A DNA stretch of 64,000 nt from the NCBI RefSeq assembly GCF_003614435.1, contig NZ_CP025548.1, forward strand, positions 80,094 to 144,093. The letters run 5' to 3'. Position numbers and translations under genes: made by a program. Every line of letters begins with the position of its first letter. Within the stretch, counting starts at the first letter, position 1. Below are positions 40,586 to 49,598 of this stretch, piece by piece. The stretch is from Mycobacterium paragordonae. GTDB taxonomy: Bacteria; Actinomycetota; Actinomycetes; Mycobacteriales; Mycobacteriaceae. The notes under the pieces were generated by a model that saw only the letters and a list, made by a program, of their open reading frames with translations, had not been told where the DNA came from and did not search any database.

Positions 40586-42396
40586 ACGGAACCGATGTTC
40601 GTCTGCTGGCCGGCGGGAAGGTGTGGCGGCTCAAGGCCGCGGACGGCGATGCGAGCGACGTTGTGGAGTGGCTGATCAATGAGCGGTCCGATCAGGTCGA
40701 AGGGGCTTTGGTCGCTCTGTCGCGACAGCAGGTGGTCACGCAGTTGGGTCGCGGGATTCCCAGCGATTTCCCCGGCCCTGATGTCGTGATCGGCGATCCC
40801 GATCAGGGTGGCATCCGCGGCTGGTGGGACTCTACCGTGCAGGCGTACCTGAGGGATCGCGCCGGCGAAGGCGAGGCGGTATCGGAATCTGTTGCAGTGC
40901 AGGGTCGTTGGGTGCGTAAGTCGCGGCAATGGGAAGATGTCGAGTTCTCCGGGGCTGATCATCGAGTGTTGATCGTGACCAGTTTGGGGATCGTGACGCC
41001 GGCAGGCGTCGTGGTGTCGCGGCCACTCGAGGAACCGGATCACTTGACTGATCTGGTGATCAAGTACCCGTGGCAGAGCCGAAAAGATAGTCAGAACCCG
41101 CAGGTCTGGGTGAGCGGAGAAGCGTTGGAAGCCCTGAGCTTTCCCAGCGGTTCGGTAACAGCGAAGACGTTGAAGGATGTCGTCGCGGATTTCTTCGGTG
41201 TCACTGTGGGCTATGAGAAGTCCGGATTCTTCGGATGCACATTTAGCTCACCGGAACCTGATCGGTGGCCTAATCGGACTGTCGATGTCGTGTTGATGCC
41301 AGCAACTCATCTGGATCCGTCGGGGTCAAGGCCAGCGGATCGTGGTGTGATCGGCATCGTCGATACCTCGACAATATTGCCCGAGGAGGAGGCGGAAGCT
41401 GCGCATCTGCTTGCCGATCGCATCGCGTGGCTCTACGGAATGGAGGGGGTGCTGCCCGCGCCCCGGTGGGCGCTGGTGGGGGGCACGATCCTGGCCGCCG
41501 CGATGAGCAAAGCGCGTCCCAGCCCGAGCAATGCTGCCGCCAAGCGGGTGCCGTGTCCGCTGCCGGCGCGTGTCGGCGGCCGGGGAGTGTTGCCGTCGCA
41601 GTGGTGGACATCTAAGAACTGGCGGCGCAAACACCGAAAGACGACGGCAGGGGTTGACGTCGAACTTGACCAGCAGGCCGCATACCTGCCGTCAGCGGCC
41701 GAGTTGTATTGCGGCTGGGGAACTCCGGAATGGGTGACGCCGGACCCAAGAGTGTTCGATCAGCAGCGGCCCCCGCAGGGCTTGTTTCACCTCACCGTTC
41801 CGGCCGGCAACGACTGCGATGGTTTGTACCCCCAGTTGCCGGTTCCCCACCCCGGAATGTCATGGTCGAAACCTGAGACCTTTTGGGCCACGACCGTCGA
41901 CATTCAGCAGCTGATCGCCCCGGTCGACAACGGTGGGGCGGGTCTGGCGATCGCCGAGTTGGATATTGATGCAGCATGGGTATGGCCAGAACAACATCAA
42001 TGGCTCAAAGGATTCGCCGTGCTCCTGCGCAAACGGCTGCAGGAAGCGCGCTCGTCAGGCCGGCTGGACTATGAGCAAATGATCAAGGCCCTATACACCA
42101 GTGTGTTTGGCCGGCTGTCCGCGGTCGGCGCCGGTGCATGGAAGTACCCACTCCTGGACTTGCAGCAGCCTGTCTGGTACGCCTCGATCGAGGGGTTCAG
42201 CCGTTGGAGGGCAATGAAATACGCCTGCCGCATCGCCCGTGATTTCGATTTGTACCCGAGCGACTGCCTCGCTGATGCCTGGTTCTACCGCATCCCGGAG
42301 AACGTGGACCCTGCTGCCCTGGAAGATCCGTTGCGGCCCGACGGTACGCGCTCTAACGGCAGCTATCGCCTCAAAGCGCTACCAGGGGCTGCATAA
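40582..42396 (+). CDS. Large protein with family-B polymerase-like motifs; possible Tap-like telomere protein
   Basis: I see three spaced segments in this 604-residue protein that mimic polymerase motifs: ELDQQAAYLPSA (around Asp363, like motif A D-x-x-SLYPS), IKALYTSVFGRLS (501-513, like motif B K-x-x-x-N-x-YG) and SDCLADAWFYR (560-570, like motif C Y-x-DTD). The same order occurs in actinobacterial proteins linked with linear-replicon telomeres. The neighbour downstream has a Tpg-like layout. Both identifications are inferences from pattern only; the polymerase motifs are degenerate, so activity is doubtful. It lies in an operon with the HTH gene (overlap) and the gene at 42402. Confidence 0.7.
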   Translation: MNGTDVRLLAGGKVWRLKAADGDASDVVEWLINERSDQVEGALVALSRQQVVTQLGRGIPSDFPGPDVVIGDPDQGGIRGWWDSTVQAYLRDRAGEGEAVSESVAVQGRWVRKSRQWEDVEFSGADHRVLIVTSLGIVTPAGVVVSRPLEEPDHLTDLVIKYPWQSRKDSQNPQVWVSGEALEALSFPSGSVTAKTLKDVVADFFGVTVGYEKSGFFGCTFSSPEPDRWPNRTVDVVLMPATHLDPSGSRPADRGVIGIVDTSTILPEEEAEAAHLLADRIAWLYGMEGVLPAPRWALVGGTILAAAMSKARPSPSNAAAKRVPCPLPARVGGRGVLPSQWWTSKNWRRKHRKTTAGVDVELDQQAAYLPSAAELYCGWGTPEWVTPDPRVFDQQRPPQGLFHLTVPAGNDCDGLYPQLPVPHPGMSWSKPETFWATTVDIQQLIAPVDNGGAGLAIAELDIDAAWVWPEQHQWLKGFAVLLRKRLQEARSSGRLDYEQMIKALYTSVFGRLSAVGAGAWKYPLLDLQQPVWYASIEGFSRWRAMKYACRIARDFDLYPSDCLADAWFYRIPENVDPAALEDPLRPDGTRSNGSYRLKALPGAA

Positions 42397-42401
42397 CGAT
42401 C

Positions 42402-43133
42402 GTGAAATTCTGGGATTTGCCCTCAGGTCAAGAGCCGGCGCAGCCGCCACGCCGGGGCTTCCGTGATGCGTTGCAGGCGTTGAAGGATCGCAAGCAAAGG
42501 GAACTCGGCGCCGCCTGGGCACGAGCGACCGAGCGTGCCAGGAAGGCAGAGGCTGCACGACGCGCGCGCCGCGAAATGGCCCGCCGCGTCGCCGTCCATA
42601 CTGAGACACGAAAACTTAGCGAGCGCACCATCGCGAGGCGCGCCCGCGGCGACCAGCCGCCAGCTGGCGTGGACAAACACTGGCTGGACAGGTGGGCAGC
42701 CATTGATCGTGCCGGCGGCATCAAGCAGATGGCTCTGCAATTGGGTGCCAGTGAAGGCCAGGTGCGGCGCTGGCGGGATTCACCCGAGCCGAAGGCTGCA
42801 CCGCCTGGCGAGCCTGAACCTGGAGTGGGAGGTGTTCCCGGCGCTCCGACTCAGCCCATCGGTGTCGAGTGTGACGGCGCGGTGATCATCAACGGTAAGC
42901 GCTACCCCAAGAAAATCCCGACCGATCCGAATGAGGACTACGCGGTCCTCTACGTCGACCCGGCCGGCGAGTTGATGCAGGCGTATTTCAACAATGACAC
43001 CGAGGCGCTCTACGGACTGCTCGCCGACGAGATAGTTGACCAAATTATCATCCCGACCTGGGATAACCTGCCTAGTGCCTACGAGGTCGGCTATGAGATC
43101 GAGGAAGTGCTGAACTTTCTGCCCGAACTCTGA
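42402..43133 (+). CDS. HTH protein, possible Tpg-like terminal protein
   Basis: This 243-residue protein starts five bases after the preceding stop. The N-terminal 100 residues are basic and helical. A clear HTH follows (GGIKQMALQLGASEGQVRRW, about 107-126), then a Pro/Gly linker, then a compact alpha/beta domain (VECDGAVIINGKRYPKKI, later DIVDQI-like and YEVGYEIEEVLNF). Streptomyces Tpg proteins are encoded right after tap, carry an HTH, and end in a similar acidic domain. This relation is inferred, and a chromosomal or plasmid HTH regulator is the alternative. Confidence 0.6.
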   Translation: MKFWDLPSGQEPAQPPRRGFRDALQALKDRKQRELGAAWARATERARKAEAARRARREMARRVAVHTETRKLSERTIARRARGDQPPAGVDKHWLDRWAAIDRAGGIKQMALQLGASEGQVRRWRDSPEPKAAPPGEPEPGVGGVPGAPTQPIGVECDGAVIINGKRYPKKIPTDPNEDYAVLYVDPAGELMQAYFNNDTEALYGLLADEIVDQIIIPTWDNLPSAYEVGYEIEEVLNFLPEL

Positions 43134-43515
43134 TGTTGGGCTCAGGGCCGGTGTGGCGGTGGAGGCGACAGTGGGGTGATAGCGCGCCAGTCCGTTTCGG
43201 CGGAAAAGGACCTGCGTCCCTCTGTGCTGCTTATCTGTAGGCCCGATCAGGGTGTATCCGATTGTCCCCAATGATTCATTGTGATGCCGGATTCACAGTC
43301 GGGAACAGTTTTATCTGAGGGTATGTATCCCGTGGTTGCGGGCGGGTGCTTGGAATCTCACCGCCCGCCCGCCCGCCCGCCCGCCCGCTTGCCCGCCCGC
43401 CCGCCTGACCCGATCGATCGGCTGCGGGTTTGTCTTGGAGGTCAACGACGACCGCGGCCAGTCCGATCATTGGGCCGCCATTGGGGTGCTCGACACGCCT
43501 CGCAGCCCTCGTTTG
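43134..43515. other. Convergent spacer between the Tpg-like and McrC-like genes
   Basis: No supported gene. Both flanking genes end here. The only striking feature is the GC tetranucleotide run at 43361-43405. Confidence 0.5.
43361..43405. repeat. CCCG tetranucleotide repeat
   Basis: About ten CCGC/CCCG units with one interruption (CTTG). Such runs slip during replication and are also prone to assembly error. Confidence 0.85.
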
Positions 43516-45525
43516 CTATGGGGCTGGGCTGGGGTGGAGAGCGTCGTAGCTACGTAAAAGCAGGGTTTCGGATCCCATCACGAGTCGGTAGAGCTGTTGC
43601 CAGTCCGACTTGGTGACAATTTGGCGATGCGCCGCGGGGATTCTGAATGCCTTGTTCATCTTCCGCCAGGCAGGTATCAATACGGCGACTGCGTTCGGTT
43701 CAATGTTGCGTTTTAGCAAGTGGGTTCGGATCTCTTGCTGCAGTGGGCCACCCCGACCTCGGCATGCTAGTTCGATGGCGTCGAGGAGGGCGCCCAGTGT
43801 TCGGAGCTGCTTTTGACGATTCTGGTTGTTGCTGAATGCTGGATTGACGATGGTCTCATAGAGGAGGTGCTCGACTGCGGCGCACATACCGATGACCGGC
43901 CCCGAGAAGTCGGCGGCGGGGTCGAGTTGGTGGCCGACCAGGTCGGCGGTGGCCATCATCACTTGGACGTCGTCGCTGAGCGCGTGCCAGCGGTGTTCAC
44001 CGACGAGGGTTTCGATACGTTCACGGCTTGGGGTGATTTCGGCAAGGTGATTCTTGCTCCAACTCACGATCGAGGCTTTGACGGCCGCGACGGTGTCCTC
44101 CAACGATTCGTCTTCGCTGGGGTTCGCCGGGTCGTTGCGAGTGCCGCGACTGGCCGGTGGGGCGTAGCCGATGAGGGTGAGCACGATGTTCACAATCTGT
44201 TCGAGCGCGGCATCGGTGACTTGGGCGGGAGCGGCGGGGTTGAGTGCGATCGACATGAGGGTGCCACCTTGACCGTCGTTGAACAGGTCGGGTTCGGCTG
44301 GCTGTCGGCTTGTGGTGTAGATCAATACCACCCCGGTGGGGGGCTTTATGTCGAAATTCTGCAAATAGCCGAGGATCTTGTAGAGTTCCTCGGCCGGGAG
44401 CCGATTGCGTTGTCGCAGTTTGGGATCGATGACCGCATAGTGGGGTGCCGCTCCGGTTGGCCGCGCCTTGATGACGATGTCAGGTATGCCGCCGAGGCGT
44501 TGGCCAGTGCGTTTTATCCATCGGGCGCCGTGGGTGTCGTCGACTGTTGACAGACTCCGTTGGAAGAACATATCGATGCGCCCGGCGAAATTCTCGAAGC
44601 TGTAGGCGGGAGCTTTGCCTCGCCATTGTGGATCGATTGACGGTTCGGCGAGATTCATGGCGTTGGCCAGTGCTCGTCCAACGGCGCCGAGGCACCACAG
44701 TTCGTAAAGTTTGTTGTCGAATCGGGTGCCGTAGAGGGTCAAGTCGATAGTGCCGGGCTCGACAGCGGGGCGACCCTGAAGGCAGTCCGCGATCCATTGG
44801 GCGAGTTCGCGATACGGCCTGGGGTTGGTAATTTCGCGGCGGCGCAGCCGGCGCTGGACATGCGCAATGAGCTGTTCGGCGGCGATGCGGGTTCGGATGG
44901 CGTCGGCATCGGTGCGACAGTTGGCCAGGGCCGGGATCTGTGCGACGCGGGCCAAGCGCTCACGTGCCCGTCGAACGGCGCCGTACTCGACTGCTTCTCG
45001 CGACGCGAGACTTGTTGCGAAGCTAGCGTGCAGTTCCCGCGAAAGCCACATCGCCGCAAAGCATGCCAGCGTGTTCTCCGGTGTCCGCGAACCTCGTGTC
45101 ACTTCAACGACCGGGAACGTGAGATCCTGACCTGCGCCCTGTTGTCGAGTCGCCCATCGATTCATGTCAAGCGCCCCGCTGAGCGAACCCACCTGCTCCG
45201 TGCTGCGCAGCTGATAACGGAAAGTCGGCTTGCCGGCCACGGCGCTGAGGTAACCGAGGAGCCGTTGTGTGGCCGCCAAAGCGACCCGCAGCCGCAAACC
45301 TGCACGAAGCACGTCCAGTTCCACATCGGTCGCAGAACGCGAAATCGCTGCAGTGTCAGACAGTTCCTGCTCACCACCCGAGAAGTACAGGCCCAACAAC
45401 GACAGCGACGCTTCCACAGCGGCCTGTCTGCCGGGGTTGCTCAACGCACCACCAGGGGCCTCATCGATGAGGGTGTCATCTGCGGTCGGGTGCACGCCCA
45501 GCCACTCCGCTCCGGCGGCGTTCAT
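43516..45525 (-). CDS. McrC/DUF2357-like PD-(D/E)XK nuclease subunit
   Basis: This 669-residue protein has a long N-terminal helical region, then NKLYELWCLGAV (Glu275), and a nuclease core GIPDIVIKA (Asp349), YAVIDPKLRQ (Asp367, Lys369) and EELYKILGYL (Glu380). This is the usual layout of nuclease partners of McrB-like AAA+ proteins. It overlaps the McrB-like gene by four bases and should cut DNA when driven by that motor. Length exceeds E. coli McrC (about 350), as in the DUF2357 type. Confidence 0.85.
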   Translation of the reverse strand: MNAAGAEWLGVHPTADDTLIDEAPGGALSNPGRQAAVEASLSLLGLYFSGGEQELSDTAAISRSATDVELDVLRAGLRLRVALAATQRLLGYLSAVAGKPTFRYQLRSTEQVGSLSGALDMNRWATRQQGAGQDLTFPVVEVTRGSRTPENTLACFAAMWLSRELHASFATSLASREAVEYGAVRRARERLARVAQIPALANCRTDADAIRTRIAAEQLIAHVQRRLRRREITNPRPYRELAQWIADCLQGRPAVEPGTIDLTLYGTRFDNKLYELWCLGAVGRALANAMNLAEPSIDPQWRGKAPAYSFENFAGRIDMFFQRSLSTVDDTHGARWIKRTGQRLGGIPDIVIKARPTGAAPHYAVIDPKLRQRNRLPAEELYKILGYLQNFDIKPPTGVVLIYTTSRQPAEPDLFNDGQGGTLMSIALNPAAPAQVTDAALEQIVNIVLTLIGYAPPASRGTRNDPANPSEDESLEDTVAAVKASIVSWSKNHLAEITPSRERIETLVGEHRWHALSDDVQVMMATADLVGHQLDPAADFSGPVIGMCAAVEHLLYETIVNPAFSNNQNRQKQLRTLGALLDAIELACRGRGGPLQQEIRTHLLKRNIEPNAVAVLIPAWRKMNKAFRIPAAHRQIVTKSDWQQLYRLVMGSETLLLRSYDALHPSPAP

Positions 45526-47399
45526 ACGCCGTGCGGGTTTACGAGGTGCGTGAGAGCGGCTTGTGACTGCGGGAGATCCGCGAGGAGCTGGTGGGCGAAC
45601 TCCAGCTGAAGATCATCGAGCTGACCCATCTGAGGAACAACCCGGTCGGCGATACCCCAGTCGAGCGCTTCCTGGGCAGCCGCGCCGGCCGCAGTTTGAA
45701 GCAGCAGCACACGGAACACATCGACAATCTGCGCGGTGCCGATCGGCCAGCCGGCCGCCGTTTCGTTGCCTAGGCGAAAGCCGGCGATGACGTTCTGCAG
45801 AAGGGTTATCTGCTCTGCCAGCTGGTCATGGGTGTCGGCCAGGGTAGCGACCGACAGCACTGCCCCGTACGTCGTGGAGAGCCACTGGTGGGCTCGTTCC
45901 AGGCTGCTCTGTGTCTCGGCGCTCGTGCCGTCAGTTCCTGCGGGCACGGGTGTGCCGACAGTGATGAACTGGAACCGTCTGGTCAGCCCTTGCGAGATCG
46001 GGTTGACGAAGCTCGTGTCGAGATCATTCATCGCGGCGATAATCCTGAACCGGGAAGGCACCCAGATTTGTTGGCGCCCTTCGGTTTCAAACCAAAGGTC
46101 TATTGGGCTGCGTTTGAGGTTCTCAGGGTCGCACGAGGATAGGACGGTGTAGAGCGATCCGATGGCCTTGTCGATGTCGGCGCGGTTGAACTCATCGATG
46201 AGCAACCAGCTGCCTTGCCAACGCTGGGCTTGTGCCGATGACCGGTCGTCGCCGCCCTCGGCTTCGGCGGTGACGTCGGTCCGCACGTGGAGGGCACACT
46301 TGTGGACGGCGTCGGTGACTTTGCCGTATGACGGCTGCAGGGTGTTATCGCTGGCGGGGCGCAGACCGCCGACGACGTGAAACGGTGACCAGTCACTGGT
46401 CGCGGTGGACTCCAGTAGCCTCACCTCGAACGCCTCAGCCAGGATCCGTGCGAGGGTCGTCTTGCCTGTGCCGGGCGGGCCTTGCAGGACAAGATGACCC
46501 ACCAGAAGCGCAGTGACGCACCGTCGCACCAACGACTCGGCATCGGGTAGGACGACGTGGCGATCGTCCAGCATGGTCAGTACGACGTTGGTGAGGCGGG
46601 TGACATCCGCACTCCGCAACGGGTATTCACAGAAGTCCCGCGTCCACAGCAGATCACTTTCGACCTCGGTCGTCGTCGTAGGCTCCTCATCAGGGGCAGG
46701 GCTGACCGATGCGGCCGTGACGCGCACCGGTGCGGTGGACGGCAGGTCGAGGGTTTCGTCTTCGGACGTCACGGGCTGGACGGCCTCCACGACGTCCTCA
46801 TTGGTTGGCTGATCAATCCAGAGCAGATCAGCCATCGGCACGGTCGGTGTCGTGTACCGGGGCAGCGACCGAACGTAGAAGTCGGTGAGATCGGTTCCTG
46901 TGAGGGGGTATTGGGCGTCGAACCAGTCCAGGAAAGCATCAAAGTCTGGCAGGTCCTGGTCTCGCCCCAGCCATAACGCCAGGCTGAGCCGGTTCACTGG
47001 CTTGCTCTTGTTCTGCGCCAACGCCTCGCCGGCGGTCGGCCGTAGTCCGGTGCCCGTACGCTTGGTGTGTGCTGGATTCCACGCGATCGTGAATAGTTCT
47101 TGACCAAGTAGGTCCTGGGTGCGCAGCCGCTGCAGTGTCGACCCTGGGTAATCCGCCCGGATGTATGTCGCTGGGTCCTTCCACACCGCGAGGTACGGGC
47201 TCTTGCGGTCATCACGGGTACGAAACGCCTCAAGCACTGGTCGTTCCTGCTTGGTGCCGAAATTTGGGATGACGGCCAGACTTTCCCCGGTCTGTTGGTA
47301 AGTATGCAGCAGCGCCGGAATCGTAACGATCGTCAGCGGATGGCTACCAGCGAGGTCGGCGGCTGCAGCGGCGAGCGTTTCGGGTGACGGGTACGGCAC
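45522..47399 (-). CDS. McrB-like AAA+ GTPase of a restriction system
   Basis: This protein has 625 residues. The N-terminal about 190 residues form a recognition-type domain with several aromatic residues, followed by an acidic linker. The AAA+ domain has GPPGTGKT (307-314), WLLIDEFNRADID (398-410) and the McrB signature AAMNDLD (455-461), then LTRRFQF with likely arginine fingers. McrB proteins hydrolyse GTP and translocate on DNA to activate the nuclease partner. The N-terminal domain is unlike E. coli McrB, so target specificity may differ. Confidence 0.92.
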   Translation of the reverse strand: MPYPSPETLAAAAADLAGSHPLTIVTIPALLHTYQQTGESLAVIPNFGTKQERPVLEAFRTRDDRKSPYLAVWKDPATYIRADYPGSTLQRLRTQDLLGQELFTIAWNPAHTKRTGTGLRPTAGEALAQNKSKPVNRLSLALWLGRDQDLPDFDAFLDWFDAQYPLTGTDLTDFYVRSLPRYTTPTVPMADLLWIDQPTNEDVVEAVQPVTSEDETLDLPSTAPVRVTAASVSPAPDEEPTTTTEVESDLLWTRDFCEYPLRSADVTRLTNVVLTMLDDRHVVLPDAESLVRRCVTALLVGHLVLQGPPGTGKTTLARILAEAFEVRLLESTATSDWSPFHVVGGLRPASDNTLQPSYGKVTDAVHKCALHVRTDVTAEAEGGDDRSSAQAQRWQGSWLLIDEFNRADIDKAIGSLYTVLSSCDPENLKRSPIDLWFETEGRQQIWVPSRFRIIAAMNDLDTSFVNPISQGLTRRFQFITVGTPVPAGTDGTSAETQSSLERAHQWLSTTYGAVLSVATLADTHDQLAEQITLLQNVIAGFRLGNETAAGWPIGTAQIVDVFRVLLLQTAAGAAAQEALDWGIADRVVPQMGQLDDLQLEFAHQLLADLPQSQAALTHLVNPHGV

Positions 47400-47439
47400 G
47401 CACCTACCGTAGTGGTGGTGTCCAGCACTTGCCGGGAGG

Positions 47440-48306
47440 TTACTCGTCCTCGTTGTCGAGGACAGAGGCGATGTGGTCGCAGAACGTCGGATTCAACTCG
47501 ACGCCGACCGCCTCGCGTCCCATCTCCAAGGCGACTGACATGGTCGTCCCTCCACCGGCGAACGGGTCATATACCGTGCCGTTCTCCGGGCAGCCGACGG
47601 CGATGCAGCGCTCAACGAGCGCACGCGGGTACGGAGCGTAGTGCGTGCCTCGCGCCAGCGAGCTACGCCCTGGCTCGATCAGCCAGACGTCCTCCTCGCC
47701 TGCCAGCGCTTCGCGGTCGAAGTGGTATTTCGTTGACTTGGTGAACATGAAGACGTGCTCAAACTTGCGCCACGGCCGGTCCTTGGCGGTGGGCTCCGGG
47801 ATGCTGGTGTTGCGCATCCAGATGATGTCGCTGCGCAATGTCCACCCCTGCGTCTGCATCGCCAGCGCTACACGCCACGGAATGCCGATCAGCGACTTGC
47901 GCGGCAAACCCAGGCCCGGGCCATCTACCGCGCGCAGGACGGACATGCGTCGACTGCGATGCTTGGGGTCCTCGCCGTGCGGCCGGCCCTTGGCGTTGTA
48001 GTACGTGTCGCCTAAATTGAGGAACACTGTGCCGGTCGGCGCGAGTGCCGTGCGCAGGCTCGCCATCGACTCGACGATGTTGTCGACGAAACCCTGGATG
48101 CTGGCCTCCATACCGATCTGGCCGTCCACGTCGTAATCCCTTTGCCAGAAGTAGGGTGGGCTTGTCACGACACAGTCGATTGAATTGGACTCAAGCAGTG
48201 CTGACTGTTCGCGGCAGTCGCCTTGAATCAGGGTCCATGACCGGCCCGACCGTTTGCCAGAAGCGACAACATTCGGGCCCTCGATAGATCGTGCTGGTTC
48301 AGACAC
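47440..48306 (-). CDS. DNA methyltransferase (beta-class, N4-cytosine or N6-adenine)
   Basis: About 288 residues from GTG 48306, which has AGGAA upstream; TTG 48345 is a longer alternative. TSPPYFW (residues 48-54) is the catalytic motif IV, and DPFAGGGTT (about 247-255) with a following GVELNP is the AdoMet site, in the permuted order of beta-class enzymes. The target specificity region lies between. It is the first gene of the operon with the McrB/McrC-like pair, 40 bases upstream of mcrB, so it probably marks or protects host DNA. Confidence 0.92.
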   Translation of the reverse strand: MSEPARSIEGPNVVASGKRSGRSWTLIQGDCREQSALLESNSIDCVVTSPPYFWQRDYDVDGQIGMEASIQGFVDNIVESMASLRTALAPTGTVFLNLGDTYYNAKGRPHGEDPKHRSRRMSVLRAVDGPGLGLPRKSLIGIPWRVALAMQTQGWTLRSDIIWMRNTSIPEPTAKDRPWRKFEHVFMFTKSTKYHFDREALAGEEDVWLIEPGRSSLARGTHYAPYPRALVERCIAVGCPENGTVYDPFAGGGTTMSVALEMGREAVGVELNPTFCDHIASVLDNEDE

Positions 48307-48421
48307 CGGTTCCTGCCCTTCCGTTGGCAACCGAAGATACCGCAAGTGTAAGAGATCTCCGACGGTTGTGGTGGCGGCGCGCCGACATTGCCCCGACTTG
48401 TGGGGGACCTACGGTTGATCG

Positions 48422-48673
48422 GTGGACGATGCCCGGTTTCTGGCGGGTCCCAAGGAGATCGGGGCGGTTCTGGGGGTGCAGGCCAATACCGTGAACGCCT
48501 GGCGACGCCGCGGCGATGGCGTCCAGGCGTTTCCGGCGCCGATTGTCACCCTCGCGGGAGGCAACGTGTGGGACATTCGGGATGTCATCGCCTGGGCCGA
48601 TGCTACCGGCCGGACGGTATGCCAGCGGGACTACACCGCTCCCGGATGGAGCCCCACGTCCGACCCGCAGTAA
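48422..48673 (+). CDS. Small HTH protein, divergent from the restriction operon
   Basis: This 83-residue protein starts at GTG 48422. FLAGPKEIGAVLGVQANTVNAWRRRG is a compact HTH of the excisionase/AlpA type, and GGNVWDIRDVIAWADATGR is the typical following strand-helix. It sits head to head with the methyltransferase gene, so it may be a controller of the restriction system or an excisionase. A strong terminator follows. Confidence 0.75.
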   Translation: MDDARFLAGPKEIGAVLGVQANTVNAWRRRGDGVQAFPAPIVTLAGGNVWDIRDVIAWADATGRTVCQRDYTAPGWSPTSDPQ

Positions 48674-48683
48674 ATCCCTTGCC

Positions 48684-48718
48684 ACATGTCGGCACCGTAC
48701 GTGGGGGTGCCGACATGT
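48684..48718 (+). terminator. Perfect 13-bp hairpin after the HTH gene
   Basis: ACATGTCGGCACC (48684-48696) pairs with GGTGCCGACATGT (48706-48718) across a 9-base loop. No T-run follows, so it may be a factor-assisted terminator or a regulatory site. Confidence 0.65.
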
Positions 48719-48864
48719 CGTGCGGTCGTGCGCGTAACGCCGCGCGGTCAGCGCCGCGTCCTGGGATTTCTGCGAGCTGGCAGATGTCCGCACTGTGATG
48801 TGGAACCTCGTTGACCGGTTGTGCGTCTCTAGCGCAGTGCGAATCGGGATGAACGCAAGGTGTG

Positions 48865-48969
48865 ATGGCCGAAGGGCTCGATCTGGACGACCCGGAGGTG
48901 AGCGCGGCGATCGACCTGTTGCGGTGGGCGTTGTCCCTGATGTTTGGATCGGCTCAGGAGATTGCGTGA
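48865..48969 (+). pseudogene. Small-protein gene, family member C (34 codons)
   Basis: The frame EGLDLDDPEVSAAIDLLRWALSLMFG matches the remnants at 1736 and 11240. The upstream GMNAR part is in another frame, which indicates a frameshift. A 43-codon frame follows with TGATG overlap (48969-49100) but has no recognised motif. As with the other copies, it lies at the edge of a recombinase module. Confidence 0.45.
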
Positions 48970-49136
48970 TGGATCTTGTCCGGCGCTTCTTTGCGGCAGT
49001 CGGATATGTGAATCCTCTGGTGAGGCTGGCGAGTTCGGTGTCCGGTCCAGTCGCTGCGGAACACCTTGCGTGGCCGGGATCAAACCGTTGGGTCGAATAG
49101 CCCGCCGGCTGCGTCCTCGACGCGGTCCGATCGGAA

Positions 49137-49598
49137 TTAGCCCAGCCGTTCCGTGTCAGCGCCTGGACCTAGGGACCGCTGAGTTGCTGTCAACGGCGTG
49201 TGTTGGGCGTGAAGCTTCTCGATCTCGCCGTGCAGGGTGGCGATGGTGCGGTCACGTTCGCGCAGTGTGGCTTTGAGCTCTGTAATCAGGTCTTCCCTGG
49301 CAGTCAGCCTGGACCGTAGAGCTGTCACGATGCTCGGTTCGCCGTCAGTCGCCTGCGGTGGAGCCGCGGTATCGACAGCGGCGAGCGGCTGGTGCGCCCG
49401 GATCAGTGCGAGCAGGTCTGGACGGTAGTGGATGCTTTTGCGGGTCACCTTGGCGCGCCGGGACACGCTGCTGATCGTGATCTCGGCCTGTTCGCGGCGC
49501 ATGTCTTTCAGCGCCTTCTCGATCCGGGCACTGACAGCGCCGCGGCGTTTGCTGGTGTGGGCGGCCAGAGCGTCCAGCGAGGCCTGGGTGACGGTCAT
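49137..49598 (-). CDS. TnpC-like (DUF6262-type) protein, copy 2
   Basis: This 153-residue basic protein has an HTH-like N-terminal half (ITISSVSRRAKVTRKSIHYR) and a coiled coil from about residue 95 (LITELKATLRERDRTIATLH). It is a diverged homologue of the protein at 997-1434. The last gene of the recombinase operon, it overlaps the preceding one by four bases. Confidence 0.78.
   Translation of the reverse strand: MTVTQASLDALAAHTSKRRGAVSARIEKALKDMRREQAEITISSVSRRAKVTRKSIHYRPDLLALIRAHQPLAAVDTAAPPQATDGEPSIVTALRSRLTAREDLITELKATLRERDRTIATLHGEIEKLHAQHTPLTATQRSLGPGADTERLG

Noticed and set aside
48438..48673. Reading the small HTH gene as part of the recombinase element
   Set aside because: It is divergent from the methyltransferase and followed by its own hairpin, so it groups better with the restriction operon.
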